From SPDF01 sp963699825 (lineage in GTDB: Bacteria > Gemmatimonadota > Gemmatimonadetes > Gemmatimonadales > GWC2-71-9): 64,000 nucleotides of DNA. A program made the position numbers and the translations under genes. Under the pieces are notes generated by a model that ran no database searches, was not told the DNA's origin, and was given only the letters and a program-made list of their open reading frames with translations. Position 1 is the first letter of the stretch. Each line of letters starts with the position of its first letter. Below, piece by piece: positions 56,100-64,000 of this stretch. The DNA lies in contig CAVOVI010000001.1 in assembly GCA_963699825.1 (NCBI GenBank), positions 372,001 to 436,000 of the forward strand, given 5' to 3'.

Positions 56100-58578
56100 T
56101 CAGGCCTGGGTTCCGGTCAGGGCGCGGAACGCCAGCGACTTGCCGTCGGGGGCGAGATCGACCTCGATCTCGTCACCCCGTCCGAATTTCGCCGAGGAGG
56201 ATCTTCTCGCTCAGCGGATCCTCCACGTACTTCTGGATGGCGCGCTTGAGCGGCCGGGCGCCGTACTGCTGGTCGTAGCCCTGTTCCGCAAGGAAGTCGA
56301 TCGCCGCCTGGGTCAGTCGCACTTCGTCGCCGAGGCGTCGGGCGACTTCGCGAAGCAGGATGCTCACGATTTCCGAGATGTGCTCCCGACCCAGCGGGTG
56401 GAACACGATCACGTCGTCGAGGCGGTTGAGGAACTCCGGATTGAAGACCTTCGCCATCTCCTCCTTCACCTTGCCGGCCATGCGTCTCGAACGAGGCCTC
56501 CGCTCCCTGGGAGTGAAAGCCGAGGCTCTTGGATTGCGTGATGTCGCGCGCGCCGACGTTGGAGGTCATGATGACCACCGTGTTCTTGAAGTCGATGACG
56601 CGACCGTAGTTGTCGGTCAGGTGCCCCTCATCGAGGACCTGGAGCAGGATGTTGAACACGTCGGGATGCGCCTTCTCGATTTCGTCGAGCAGGACCACCG
56701 AATAGGGCTTGCGCCGGACCAGCTTGGTGAGCGTGCCCGAATCCTCGTAGCCGACGTAGCCCGGAGGGGCGCCGATCAGCCGCGACACGGAGAACTTCTC
56801 CATGTACTCGGACATGTCGACCCGGATCAGCGCGGACGGGTCGGCGAAGAGGAACTTGGCCAGCGCGCGGGCCAGTTCCGTCTTGCCGACGCCGGTGGGG
56901 CCGCGAGAAGATGAACGAGCCGATGGGCCGGTTGGGATCCTTGAGCCCGGCGCGCGAGCGACGGATGGCCCGGGACACGGCGCGGATGGCCTCGTCCTGG
57001 CCGACGACCGCCTCGTGGATCTCCTCTTCCATCCGGAGCAGCCGCGCCGCCTCCGCCTCCTGGATCCGGGTCACCGGAATCCCGGTCCAACGGGACACGA
57101 TGAACGCGATCGCTTCCTCGTCGATCGTCGGCCGGCGGGTCTGGCGATCCTTTTCCCACTCCTCCTGGCGGAGGCGGATCTGGTTCTGCAGGTCGCGCTC
57201 GCGGTCGCGCAACGACGCCGCCCGCTCGAAGTTCTGGTCGCGCACCGCCTCTTCCTTGTCGACGTTGACCGTGTCGAGGTCGCCCTTGAGCGCCGCCACC
57301 TCGGGCGGCGGCGCCTGGGAGGCGAGCCGGGCGCGGGCGCCCGCCTCGTCGATCACGTCGATGGCCTTGTCCGGCAGGAACCGGTCGGTGATGTACCGCT
57401 CGGAGAGCTGGGCCGCCGCCTTGAGGGTCTCGTCGGGAATGCTGACGCGGTGATGGTCCTCGTACTTCTTCCGGAGCCCCTTGAGGATCTCGATGGTCTC
57501 GTCGATCGACGGCGGCTCCACCACGACCGTCTGGAACCGGCGCTCCAGGGCGCCGTCCTTCTCGATGTACTTGCGGTACTCGTTCAGCGTCGAGGCGCCG
57601 ACGCACTGCAGTTCCCCGCGCGCGAGCGCCGGCTTCAGCATGTTGGAGGCGTCGATGGCCCCTTCGGCCGCACCGGCGCCGACGAGGGTGTGCAGCTCGT
57701 CGATGAAGAGCACGACCTGCTTGTTCTGGGCGATCTCGTTCATGACCGCCTTCGAGCCGCTCCTCGAACTGCCCGCGATACTTGGTGCCGGCGATGACCG
57801 CCGCCATGTCGAGGGAGAGGACGCGGTGGTCGCGCAGGACGTCGGGGCAGTTGCCGCTGGCGATGAGCAGCGCGAGCCCCTCGACGATGGCGGTCTTGCC
57901 GACGCCGGGCTCGCCGATCAGCACGGGGTTGTTCTTCTTGCGCCGCGCCAGGATCTCCATGACCCGCTCGATCTCGCTCGCGCGGCCGATGGTCGGGTCG
58001 AGTTCGTCTGTCGGCGGCGAGCTGCGTGAGGTCGCGGCAGAAGTGATCGAGCGCCGGCGTCTTGGACTTCTTTTCGGACTTGTCGACGCCGGCTGCGGCT
58101 GCCCGGTCGGGGCCGCCGACGTCGGGGCCGGAAGGTCGCTGCCGAGGATGCGCAGCGTTTCGGCGCGCGACTGCTCGAGGTTGACCCCGGCGTCCGCGAG
58201 CACCTGCGCGGCGATGCCCTTCTCCTCGCGGAGCAGTCCCAGCAGGAGATGCTCGGTGCCGACGTAGGAGTGGTTGAGTTCCCGGGCCTCGACCATCGCC
58301 AGCTCGAGCACCTTCTTGGCGCGCGACGTGTACGGCAGGTCGGGGCCGGCCGCGGCTGCAGCCTTCCCGCGCTTGACCGTCTCTTCGATTTTCTGCTGAA
58401 TGTCCTCGAGGTCCACGTTCAGGTTCTGCAGCACGCCGGCGGCGACGCCCTCGCCCTCGCGGATGAGGCCGAGCAGGATGTGCTCGGTGCCGACGTATTC
58501 GTGGTGCAGCCGGGCCGCCTCTTCGCGGGCCATCTGCAGGACCTTCCGGACGCGGTCGGTGAAGTTGTAGCCGTTCAT
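56100..58578 (-). CDS. clpC: AAA+ unfoldase ClpC (several frame changes)
   Basis: About 825 residues. Clp_N repeats at the start (FTDRVRKVLQMAREEAARLHHEYVG-type, then AKKVLELAMVEARELNHSYVG), Walker A GEPGVGKTAIVEGLALLI, the middle coiled-coil UVR-like segment NFERAASLRDRERDLQ, second AAA domain with SRLIGAPPGYVGYEDSG and LLDEIEKAHPDVFNILLQVLD, and PEFLNRLDDVIVFHPL. Single extra bases near 57757, 56905, 56485 and 56186, plus two compensating changes in the linker (58010-58090), account for the frames. ClpC with ClpP degrades arginine-phosphorylated proteins marked by McsB, encoded next door. Confidence 0.94.
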
Positions 58579-58582
58579 GGGG

Positions 58583-59663
58583 TCACCCTGCTCGCCGTCC
58601 TTCGTCTTGCAGCAGCGTCCGCACGAAGTCGGCGCGGCGGACGCCGAGCGACGGATCGTCGAGCGCCACGCCATGCGCCGAGGCCAAGTGCGCCGGCTGC
58701 GTGTGAACCAGCATCTTGTTGAGCGCGTAGAACCCGACGTCGGGAATCACCTGCAGCCCCACACCGAGCCGTACGCCGCTGAGGAGGTTCATCGCCTCCT
58801 CGTACGAAAGCGTGCGGGCATATCGCAGCAGCCCGTACGCGCGCCACACCTTGTCTTCGATCACGGCGCGCGCATCCCGCAGGAGCACCGCGCGCGCCTC
58901 TTCCTCGTACGTCATCACCTCGCGGACCATCTTGCCGAGGTGATCGAGCAGGTCCCGCTCCGACTTGCCGAGGGTGGTCTGGTTCGACAGCTGAAAGAAA
59001 TTGCCGACGACCTCGCTGCCCTCGCCATACAGTCCCCGGACGGCCAGCCCAACCTGGGCCAGGCCCTGCAGCACCTTCGAGATTTCCTTGGTCAGCACCA
59101 GCCCGGGCAGGTGGATCAGAACAGAGGCTCGCAACCCGGTTCCGACGTTGGTTGGACAGGCGGAAAGGTAACCAAACTCAGGGTGAAATGCGAAGGCAAG
59201 TCGTTGCCCCAATTCACTGTCCAGCCGGTCGACCTCCGCGTAAGCCGCCTCCAGCGCGAACCCCGAAACGACCCCCTGCAACCGCAGGTGATCTTCCTCG
59301 TTGACCATGGCGCCGACCCGGTCCTGGACCAGCAGCGAGGCCCCCACCGGCACCGGCTCCCCGCCCAAGCCCCGCGAGCTCCTTGCTCACCAGGTGCCGC
59401 TCGTGAAGCAGGAGGCGGTCCCGGAGGTCCAGGCGGTCGAGCCGGAAGGAGGCAGCCTGCCCCAGCGCCTCCGTGCCCGCCACGGCGTCGGCCACCGCCT
59501 CGGCAATCGCCTCGCGATCGACGGCGGCGTTGCGCGTGGCGAAGGGCCGGCCCGCGAGGTTCCGGGCCAGGCGGATCCGCGTGGAGAGCACCAGCGGGCT
59601 CGCCGGCCCCGAGGCGTCGATCCAGCCGATGCCGCCATCCGCCAGGAGCGTGAGGTCGATCAT
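58583..59663 (-). CDS. mcsB: Protein-arginine kinase McsB (one frame change)
   Basis: About 359 residues. Phosphagen-kinase fold that phosphorylates Arg in proteins to mark them for ClpCP. LVLSTRIRLARNLAGRPFA, LLLHERHLVSKELAG, MVNEEDHLRLQGV, FGYLSACPTNVGTGLRASV (active-site Cys) and LRYARTLSYEEAMNLLSGVRLG are present. Four G in place of three near 59376 shifts the frame; the length is 360 codons plus one. The start overlaps the mcsA stop. No ctsR gene, the usual first gene of this operon in Bacillus, is seen. Confidence 0.93.
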
Positions 59664-60160
59664 TCCATGCCCCGGAGCCGGTCCCGCAGTTCGGCGGCCT
59701 GCTCGAAGTTCTCGTCGGCCACGGCCACCGCCAGTTGTTCCCGCAGGCGCCGCACCAGCGCCGCCTGATCGGGGGGTTCGGCCCCCGGCTGCACATAGAA
59801 CTCACCGACGTGCCGGGTCGCGCCGTGCACCCGACGCGTCAACCCGCGGAGGGGGCCCTCGAAGGTGGTCCAGCAGGTGGCACACCCCAGGCGTCCGGTC
59901 CGCCGGAAGTCCTGCAGCGTGGCGCCGCAGCCGGGACATTCGGCCAGGGCGGCCCCGCTGCTCAGCGGAGACTCCGAGGACGGATCGGTCCCCATCGCGG
60001 CGAGGAACGCCCCCAGCGGCGTCTTGGCCGATTCCTCGCCCTCGGGAACCCCGCGCTCAGCGGCGCACTTCTCGCAGAGGTGGAGGACCCGCACATCGCC
60101 CTCCTCGACCTTCTTGAGCAGGACGACGGCCTCCCGTTTCTCACATTGCTGGCAGGTCAC
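59660..60160 (-). CDS. mcsA: McsA, activator of McsB
   Basis: 166 residues. Two pairs of CxxC zinc ligands: CQQCEKREA with LCEKCAAE (about residues 3-33), and ECPGCGATL with LGCATCWTTF (about 74-100). A C-terminal UVR motif (VAVADENFEQAAELRDRLRG) can contact ClpC. McsA binds metal and stimulates the McsB kinase. ATGA overlap with lolD upstream and with mcsB downstream. Confidence 0.92.
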   Translation of the reverse strand: MTCQQCEKREAVVLLKKVEEGDVRVLHLCEKCAAERGVPEGEESAKTPLGAFLAAMGTDPSSESPLSSGAALAECPGCGATLQDFRRTGRLGCATCWTTFEGPLRGLTRRVHGATRHVGEFYVQPGAEPPDQAALVRRLREQLAVAVADENFEQAAELRDRLRGME

Positions 60161-60858
60161 GACAGCATCTCCTCCCGCGTGGCGGGCACCAGCAGGCCCG
60201 CCTCCATCGTCAACAGACGGTCGGCACGCTCCGCGAGGTGCCGATTGTGTGTCACGACGACCAGCGCCGTCTGAAAGTCGCGCGCCAGCCCCGCGAAGAT
60301 CCGATGCAGGTTCTCGCTGTGCGCATGGTCGAGGTTGCCCGAGGGTTCGTCGGCCAGGACCACCGCCGGAGCGTTCGCCAGTGCGCGGGCCACGGCCACC
60401 CGCTGCTGCTCGCCGCCGGACAGTTGCGTCGGCAGGTGCAGCCGCCGCGCCGAGAGCCCCACCGCCTCCAGCAGCGCATCGGCGCGCGCGCCGGCCTCGG
60501 CATCTTCCGCACCGGCGATGAGGAGCGGCAGCATCACGTTTTCGCGCGCATTGAACTCGCGCAGCAGGTGATGAAACTGGAACACAAACCCGATGCGCGC
60601 GTTGCGCAACTCGGCGAGCTCGTCGGCACTCCGATCGGCATAGCGTTCCCCATCGAGCAGCACCTCGCCGGCCGTGGGCGCATCGAGCGCGCCGAGGAGA
60701 TGCAGGAGTGTGCTCTTCCCGGCCCCGCTCGCCCCCATGATGGCCACGAACTCACCTTGGGAGACGCTCAAGTCCACGCCGGACAGCACGTCAATCGGCG
60801 ATCCATCGCCACCGAGATAGCTCTTCCGCAGTCCGCGGGCCTCCAGCACGACGCTCAT
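60157..60858 (-). CDS. lolD: Lipoprotein-releasing ABC transporter ATP-binding protein LolD
   Basis: 233 residues. ABC ATPase: Walker A MGASGAGKSTLLHLLGALD, Q-loop FVFQFHHLLREFNARENVMLPLL (the LolD/MacB type), signature LSGGEQQRVAVARAL, Walker B VVLADEPSGNLD and the H-loop VVVTHNRHLAERADR. It powers extraction of outer-membrane lipoproteins from the inner membrane with LolC/E, encoded immediately upstream (ATGA overlap). Many lipoproteins in this window would be its clients. Confidence 0.94.
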   Translation of the reverse strand: MSVVLEARGLRKSYLGGDGSPIDVLSGVDLSVSQGEFVAIMGASGAGKSTLLHLLGALDAPTAGEVLLDGERYADRSADELAELRNARIGFVFQFHHLLREFNARENVMLPLLIAGAEDAEAGARADALLEAVGLSARRLHLPTQLSGGEQQRVAVARALANAPAVVLADEPSGNLDHAHSENLHRIFAGLARDFQTALVVVTHNRHLAERADRLLTMEAGLLVPATREEMLS

Positions 60859-62156
60859 TCGTGCCGGATCGCGTCCACCGGCGTGAGCCGGGTCGCGGCG
60901 CGCGAGGGATAGAGCGTGGCCACGATGGCCACCAGCAGGCCGGCGGCGATGACCACCGCCACATCAAGCAGCTCGATGTGCACCGGCAGCCGGTCGATGA
61001 AGTAGACCGAGGGATCGATGCGGACCCATCCGCTCCGGTCGACGACGAACCCGACGACCAGCCCCGCCACCAGTCCCAGCGCCACGCCGATCGCCCCGAT
61101 GATGGCGCCCTGGGCCAGGAAGATCCGCCCGATCGACCCGGCCGGCAGGCCCATCGCCTGCAGGATGCCGATTTCACGGGTCTTGTCGGTCACCAGCATG
61201 GTGAGCGTCCCGACGATGTTGAACGCGGCGACGATCATCACGAAGAAGATGACCAGCCCCATCCCGAGTTTCTCGAGCTGGAGCGCCGCGAACATCCCGT
61301 GATTCTGGGTTTGCCAGTCCATGCTCCGGTAGGGGAAGCCGAGGCGGTCCTCCAACTCCCTCCCGATGCGTGGGGCCTCCCAAGGGTCGCCGACCCGGAC
61401 CTGGATCCCTGTGATGGCGGTGTCCAGCCCGGCAAAGCGCTGGGCCATCTCCCGGTCCATGAGCACGAACTGATTGTCATACTGGTACATCCCGGTCTCG
61501 AAGATGCCAGTCACCTGGAACTTCCAGATGCGGGGCATCGCATACCCCAGGGCCGGGTTGACCCGCGCGGCCGTCGGTGAAATCAGGCCGACGACATCAC
61601 CCGGGAAGGCGCTCAGCCGCTGCGAGAGCCGCCGGCCGAGGATGAGCGCGCCATCCACCGCCGTGTCGCTCGCCTGGAAGGTGAGATCGCCTTCGGTGAT
61701 CGCCTCCGGAATCGAGTTGACCGGGAGCGACGCGGCCGCGGTATCGAGCCCGATGACGAACACCCCTTCGGGATAGCTGGCGGCGTTCAGGATCAGCGAC
61801 TGGGTCGTGACCTCGGGCGCCGCGGCCACGACGCCGGGTGTGCCGCGAATCGTCTCGAGCGCACCGCCCCAGTCGTCGATCCGCAAGTTGTCCCCGTAGG
61901 TGAGTACCCGCAGATGGGGGCTCGCCACCAGGATGCGTTCGAGCAGTTCGTTCCGCAGCCCGTTCATCACGCCGAGCACGACGATCAGCGCCATGATGCC
62001 GACGGCCACCCCACCGATCGAAATCGTGGTGCCAAGGGAGGCCCCACGGCGCCCCCGCCGGCTCCGGAGGTACCGGACGGCGATCCGGCGCTCGAGCCGG
62101 GACGGAAACCGGAAGAGCTCCCGAAAACTGACCGCCGGCGGTCCGGTGGGCTTCAT
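60855..62156 (-). CDS. LolC/LolE family permease
   Basis: 433 residues and intact. FtsX/MacB-type topology: TM1 with GTTISIGGVAVGIMALIVVLGV, a periplasmic domain of about 200 residues (PLLNSIPEAITEGDLTF-type and WQTQNHGMFAALQLEKLGMG), then three TM helices (LVIFFVMIVAAFNIVGTLTML, GAIGVALGLVAGLVVGFVV and LLDVAVVIAAGLLVAIVATL). Only one permease gene is present, so the transporter may be a homodimer, as known for LolF-type systems. Ends in the lysS stop overlap upstream and lolD downstream. Confidence 0.92.
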   Translation of the reverse strand: MKPTGPPAVSFRELFRFPSRLERRIAVRYLRSRRGRRGASLGTTISIGGVAVGIMALIVVLGVMNGLRNELLERILVASPHLRVLTYGDNLRIDDWGGALETIRGTPGVVAAAPEVTTQSLILNAASYPEGVFVIGLDTAAASLPVNSIPEAITEGDLTFQASDTAVDGALILGRRLSQRLSAFPGDVVGLISPTAARVNPALGYAMPRIWKFQVTGIFETGMYQYDNQFVLMDREMAQRFAGLDTAITGIQVRVGDPWEAPRIGRELEDRLGFPYRSMDWQTQNHGMFAALQLEKLGMGLVIFFVMIVAAFNIVGTLTMLVTDKTREIGILQAMGLPAGSIGRIFLAQGAIIGAIGVALGLVAGLVVGFVVDRSGWVRIDPSVYFIDRLPVHIELLDVAVVIAAGLLVAIVATLYPSRAATRLTPVDAIRHE

Positions 62157-63662
62157 TCTGGCCGCATCGCCGGGAACAGGATCACATCCCGAATCGACGG
62201 CAGTCCGGTCAGAAGCACCAGCAGGCGGTCCACCCCCACGCCGAGTCCACCGGCGGGCGGCATGCCGTACTCCAGCGCGCGGATGTAGTCCGCGTCGTAG
62301 GGCTGCGCTTCATCATCGCCGTCGGCCCGCTGCTTCGCCTGGTCCTCGAAGCGTCGCCGCTGCTCGTCGGGGTCGTTGAGCTCGCTGAAGGCGTTCCCGA
62401 CCTCCCGGCCCAGGACAAAGAGCTCGAAGCGTTCGGTGAGCCGCGGATCGGCCCGGTGCGGCTTGGCGAGGGGCGAAAGCGCCACCGGGTAGTCGACCAG
62501 AAAGGTCGGCTGTACCAGGTGCGGTTCGAGGAAGGCCTTGAACATCTCGTCCTGCAGCTTCCCGCCGCTGAAGGTGGCCGCTTCCTCCGCGGAGACGCCG
62601 GTGCGCATGAGTCGCTCCCGCATCTCGGCGTCCGAGGCCTCGCAGACATCGAGCCCGCTCCGGAGCCGCACCCCTTCGACGAACGACACCCGGGGCCAGG
62701 GCGGCGTGAAGTCGAGCACCTCGTCCCCGCGCTCGAGGCGGAGTGTGCCGCAACAATGCTCCACCAGGCCGCTCACCATCGCCTCGGTCAGGTCCATCAT
62801 GTCGCGGTAGTCGGCGTAGGCCTGATAGCACTCCAGCATCGTGAACTCGGGATTGATGCGTCCGATCCATCCCCTCGTTCCGGAAGTCGTGGCCGATCTC
62901 GTAGACGCGCTCGAGCCCACCGACGAGGAGTCGCTTGAGGTAGAGCTCGTCGGCGATGCGGAGGTAGAGCGGCATGTCGAGGGCGTTGTGATGCGTCACG
63001 AACGGCCGCGCGGTGGCCCCGCCATACAGCGGCTGGAGGATCGGCGTCTCCACCTCCAGGAACCCGCGCTCGTCGAGGAACTTCCGGAGCCAGGAGACGG
63101 CGCGCGCCCGGAGGCGGAAGACCTCGCGCACTTCCGGGTGCACCGCCAGGTCCGCGTAGCGCTGGCGGTAGCGCAGCTCCGGATCGGCCAGCCCGCCGAA
63201 GGTGACCGTCTCCCCCGCTTCCGTCACCTGCGTCTTGCCGCGTGGAAGCGGCCGGAGCGACTTGGCGAGGAGTTCAACGGCGGTCACCCGGACGGTGATT
63301 TCCCCGGTCCGGGTGCGGAAGAGCTTCCCGTGGACGCCGACGTGGTCGTCCAGGTCGAGCAATTGCACCAGTCCCCAGGCAGCGCCGAGCGCGTCCTGCC
63401 GGAAGTAGAGCTGGAGCCGCCCGGAAATATCCTCGACGTGGGCGAAGGCCGTCTTCCCCTGGCGTCGGTACGACACCAGGCGGCCGGCCACCGCGACGTC
63501 GGGGCCATCGTCGCCCATGGCGTCGTCATAGGCCGCGATGGCGGAGGCGGCGGTAAACGTCCGCTTGAACGAGTAGCCAAATGGCTCGATCCCGGCGGCA
63601 CGGAGCTCGTCGAGCTTGGCGCGGCGCGCCTCCTCCACGAACGAGCGGGTCTCATCCGTCAC
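62153..63662 (-). CDS. lysS: Lysyl-tRNA synthetase, class II (one frame change)
   Basis: About 502 residues. OB-fold anticodon domain (VAGRLVSYRRQGKTAFAHVED), class II motif 1 region (RAVSWLRKFLDERGFLEVET), motif 2 with ERVYEIGHDFRNEGMDRTH, then EFTMLECYQAYADYRDMM, and motif 3 EYGMPPAGGLGVGVDRLLVLL. An extra base near 62855 (in the stretch read THQSR where THNPEF is expected) divides the frames; the length is 503 codons plus one. It overlaps prfB and lolC by 4 nt each. Confidence 0.95.
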
Positions 63663-64000
63663 GCGGCTGTCCCTCCGGCGCCCTTCAGGTACGCCTCAAT
63701 GAATTCGTCGATGTCGCCGTCCATCACCTTGTGCACGTCGGTCAGCTTCAACTCCGTCCGGTGGTCGTTGGCCATCGTGTAGGGCTGGAACACGTAGGAG
63801 CGGATCTGATGGCCCCAGGCGTTGTCGGTCTTGGTGGCCTCCACGATCGCCCGCGCCGCCTCCTGCTCCTCCAGCTCCCGCTGGTAGAGGGCCGCGCGCA
63901 GCATCTTCATCGCCGTCGCCTTGTTCTTCCCCTGGCTGCGCTCCTGCTGGCACGAGACCACGAGACCGCTCGGTTCATGTGTCAGGCGCACGGCGGAGGA
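63659..64000 (-). CDS. prfB: Peptide chain release factor 2 (C-terminal part)
   Basis: The frame enters from the right edge of the window; 113 C-terminal residues are visible. The RF-2 signature after the GGQ motif is clear: VRLTHEPSGLVVSCQQERSQ, KNKATAMKMLRAALYQRELEE, IRSYVFQPYTMANDHRTEL and VMDGDIDEFIEAYL. The GGQ motif itself, and the N-terminal region where many prfB genes have a programmed frameshift, lie outside. First visible gene of the long minus-strand train. Confidence 0.95.
   Translation of the reverse strand, partial: SSAVRLTHEPSGLVVSCQQERSQGKNKATAMKMLRAALYQRELEEQEAARAIVEATKTDNAWGHQIRSYVFQPYTMANDHRTELKLTDVHKVMDGDIDEFIEAYLKGAGGTAA

Noticed and set aside
63659..64000. Programmed frameshift of prfB
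   Set aside because: The known shift site lies near the N-terminus of prfB, which is outside the window, so nothing can be said.

Overview
The window reads as high-GC chromosomal DNA from a diderm bacterium, most likely a member of Gemmatimonadota. That placement is inferred from gene content; no similarity search was run. The supporting combination is an lpx/Bam/Lol outer-membrane biogenesis cluster with an LpxC-FabZ fusion, a McsA-McsB-ClpC arginine-phosphorylation cassette in the same operon, bshC, and many small secreted lipoproteins plus a Ser/Thr kinase with TolB-like and TPR regions.

Layout. (1) 1-1.9 kb: dapF (+), then an intergenic region with DnaA-box-like sites and a triple hairpin, then a YfgM-like TPR protein (-). 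(2) 2.1-6.6 kb: four tandem lipoproteins (-) whose signal-peptide coding segments are nearly identical although the mature domains differ (three beta-propellers, one HAF-repeat protein). (3) 6.7-13.65 kb: an apparent signalling operon (-) of ECF-type sigma factor, zinc-finger anti-sigma factor with a TM segment and an outside domain, a 1.1-kilo-residue exported TPR-CHAT protease, and an Ig/RCC1 lipoprotein. A Ser/Thr kinase (14.05-16.2 kb, +) faces it. (4) 16.2-19.3 kb: a second copy of the sigma promoter region, a tRNA-Arg 3' fragment with its hairpin, a ZU5/CARDB surface protein, and the intact tRNA-Arg(CCT). (5) 19.3-26.75 kb: a tight housekeeping operon (-) of DUF512 radical-SAM, der, plsY, gpsA, MerR, surE, pcm, DedA, acylphosphatase and apt. 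(6) 27-34.2 kb: a lipoprotein, an ATP-grasp ligase divergent from a C39-like peptidase, an exported nuclease, and an arylsulfotransferase-like lipoprotein paired with a five-repeat lipoprotein; then tRNA-Gly(CCC). (7) 34.5-64 kb: a very long minus-strand gene train from prfB to a TPR protein, most junctions being 4-nt ATGA/GTGA overlaps: prfB, lysS, lolC, lolD, mcsA, mcsB, clpC, bamA, ompH, lpxD, lpxC/fabZ, lpxA, a Gfo/Idh oxidoreductase, lpxB, an acyltransferase, lpxK, gdh, rlmH, a methyltransferase, bshC, a coiled-coil membrane protein, murJ, uvrC, thrC, larC and the TPR protein. It joins lipid A synthesis, OMP assembly, lipoprotein export, lipid II flipping and protein quality control.

Data-quality caveat: many conserved and essential genes contain reading-frame changes, and wherever I could resolve them they are net single-base insertions, on both strands, densest at about 6.7-10 kb and 40-44 kb. 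I interpret them as sequence or assembly errors and annotate such genes as single CDSs spanning the frame changes.

The most interesting candidate system is the sigma/anti-sigma/exported TPR-CHAT/RCC1-lipoprotein operon with its divergent kinase and its duplicated promoter block.
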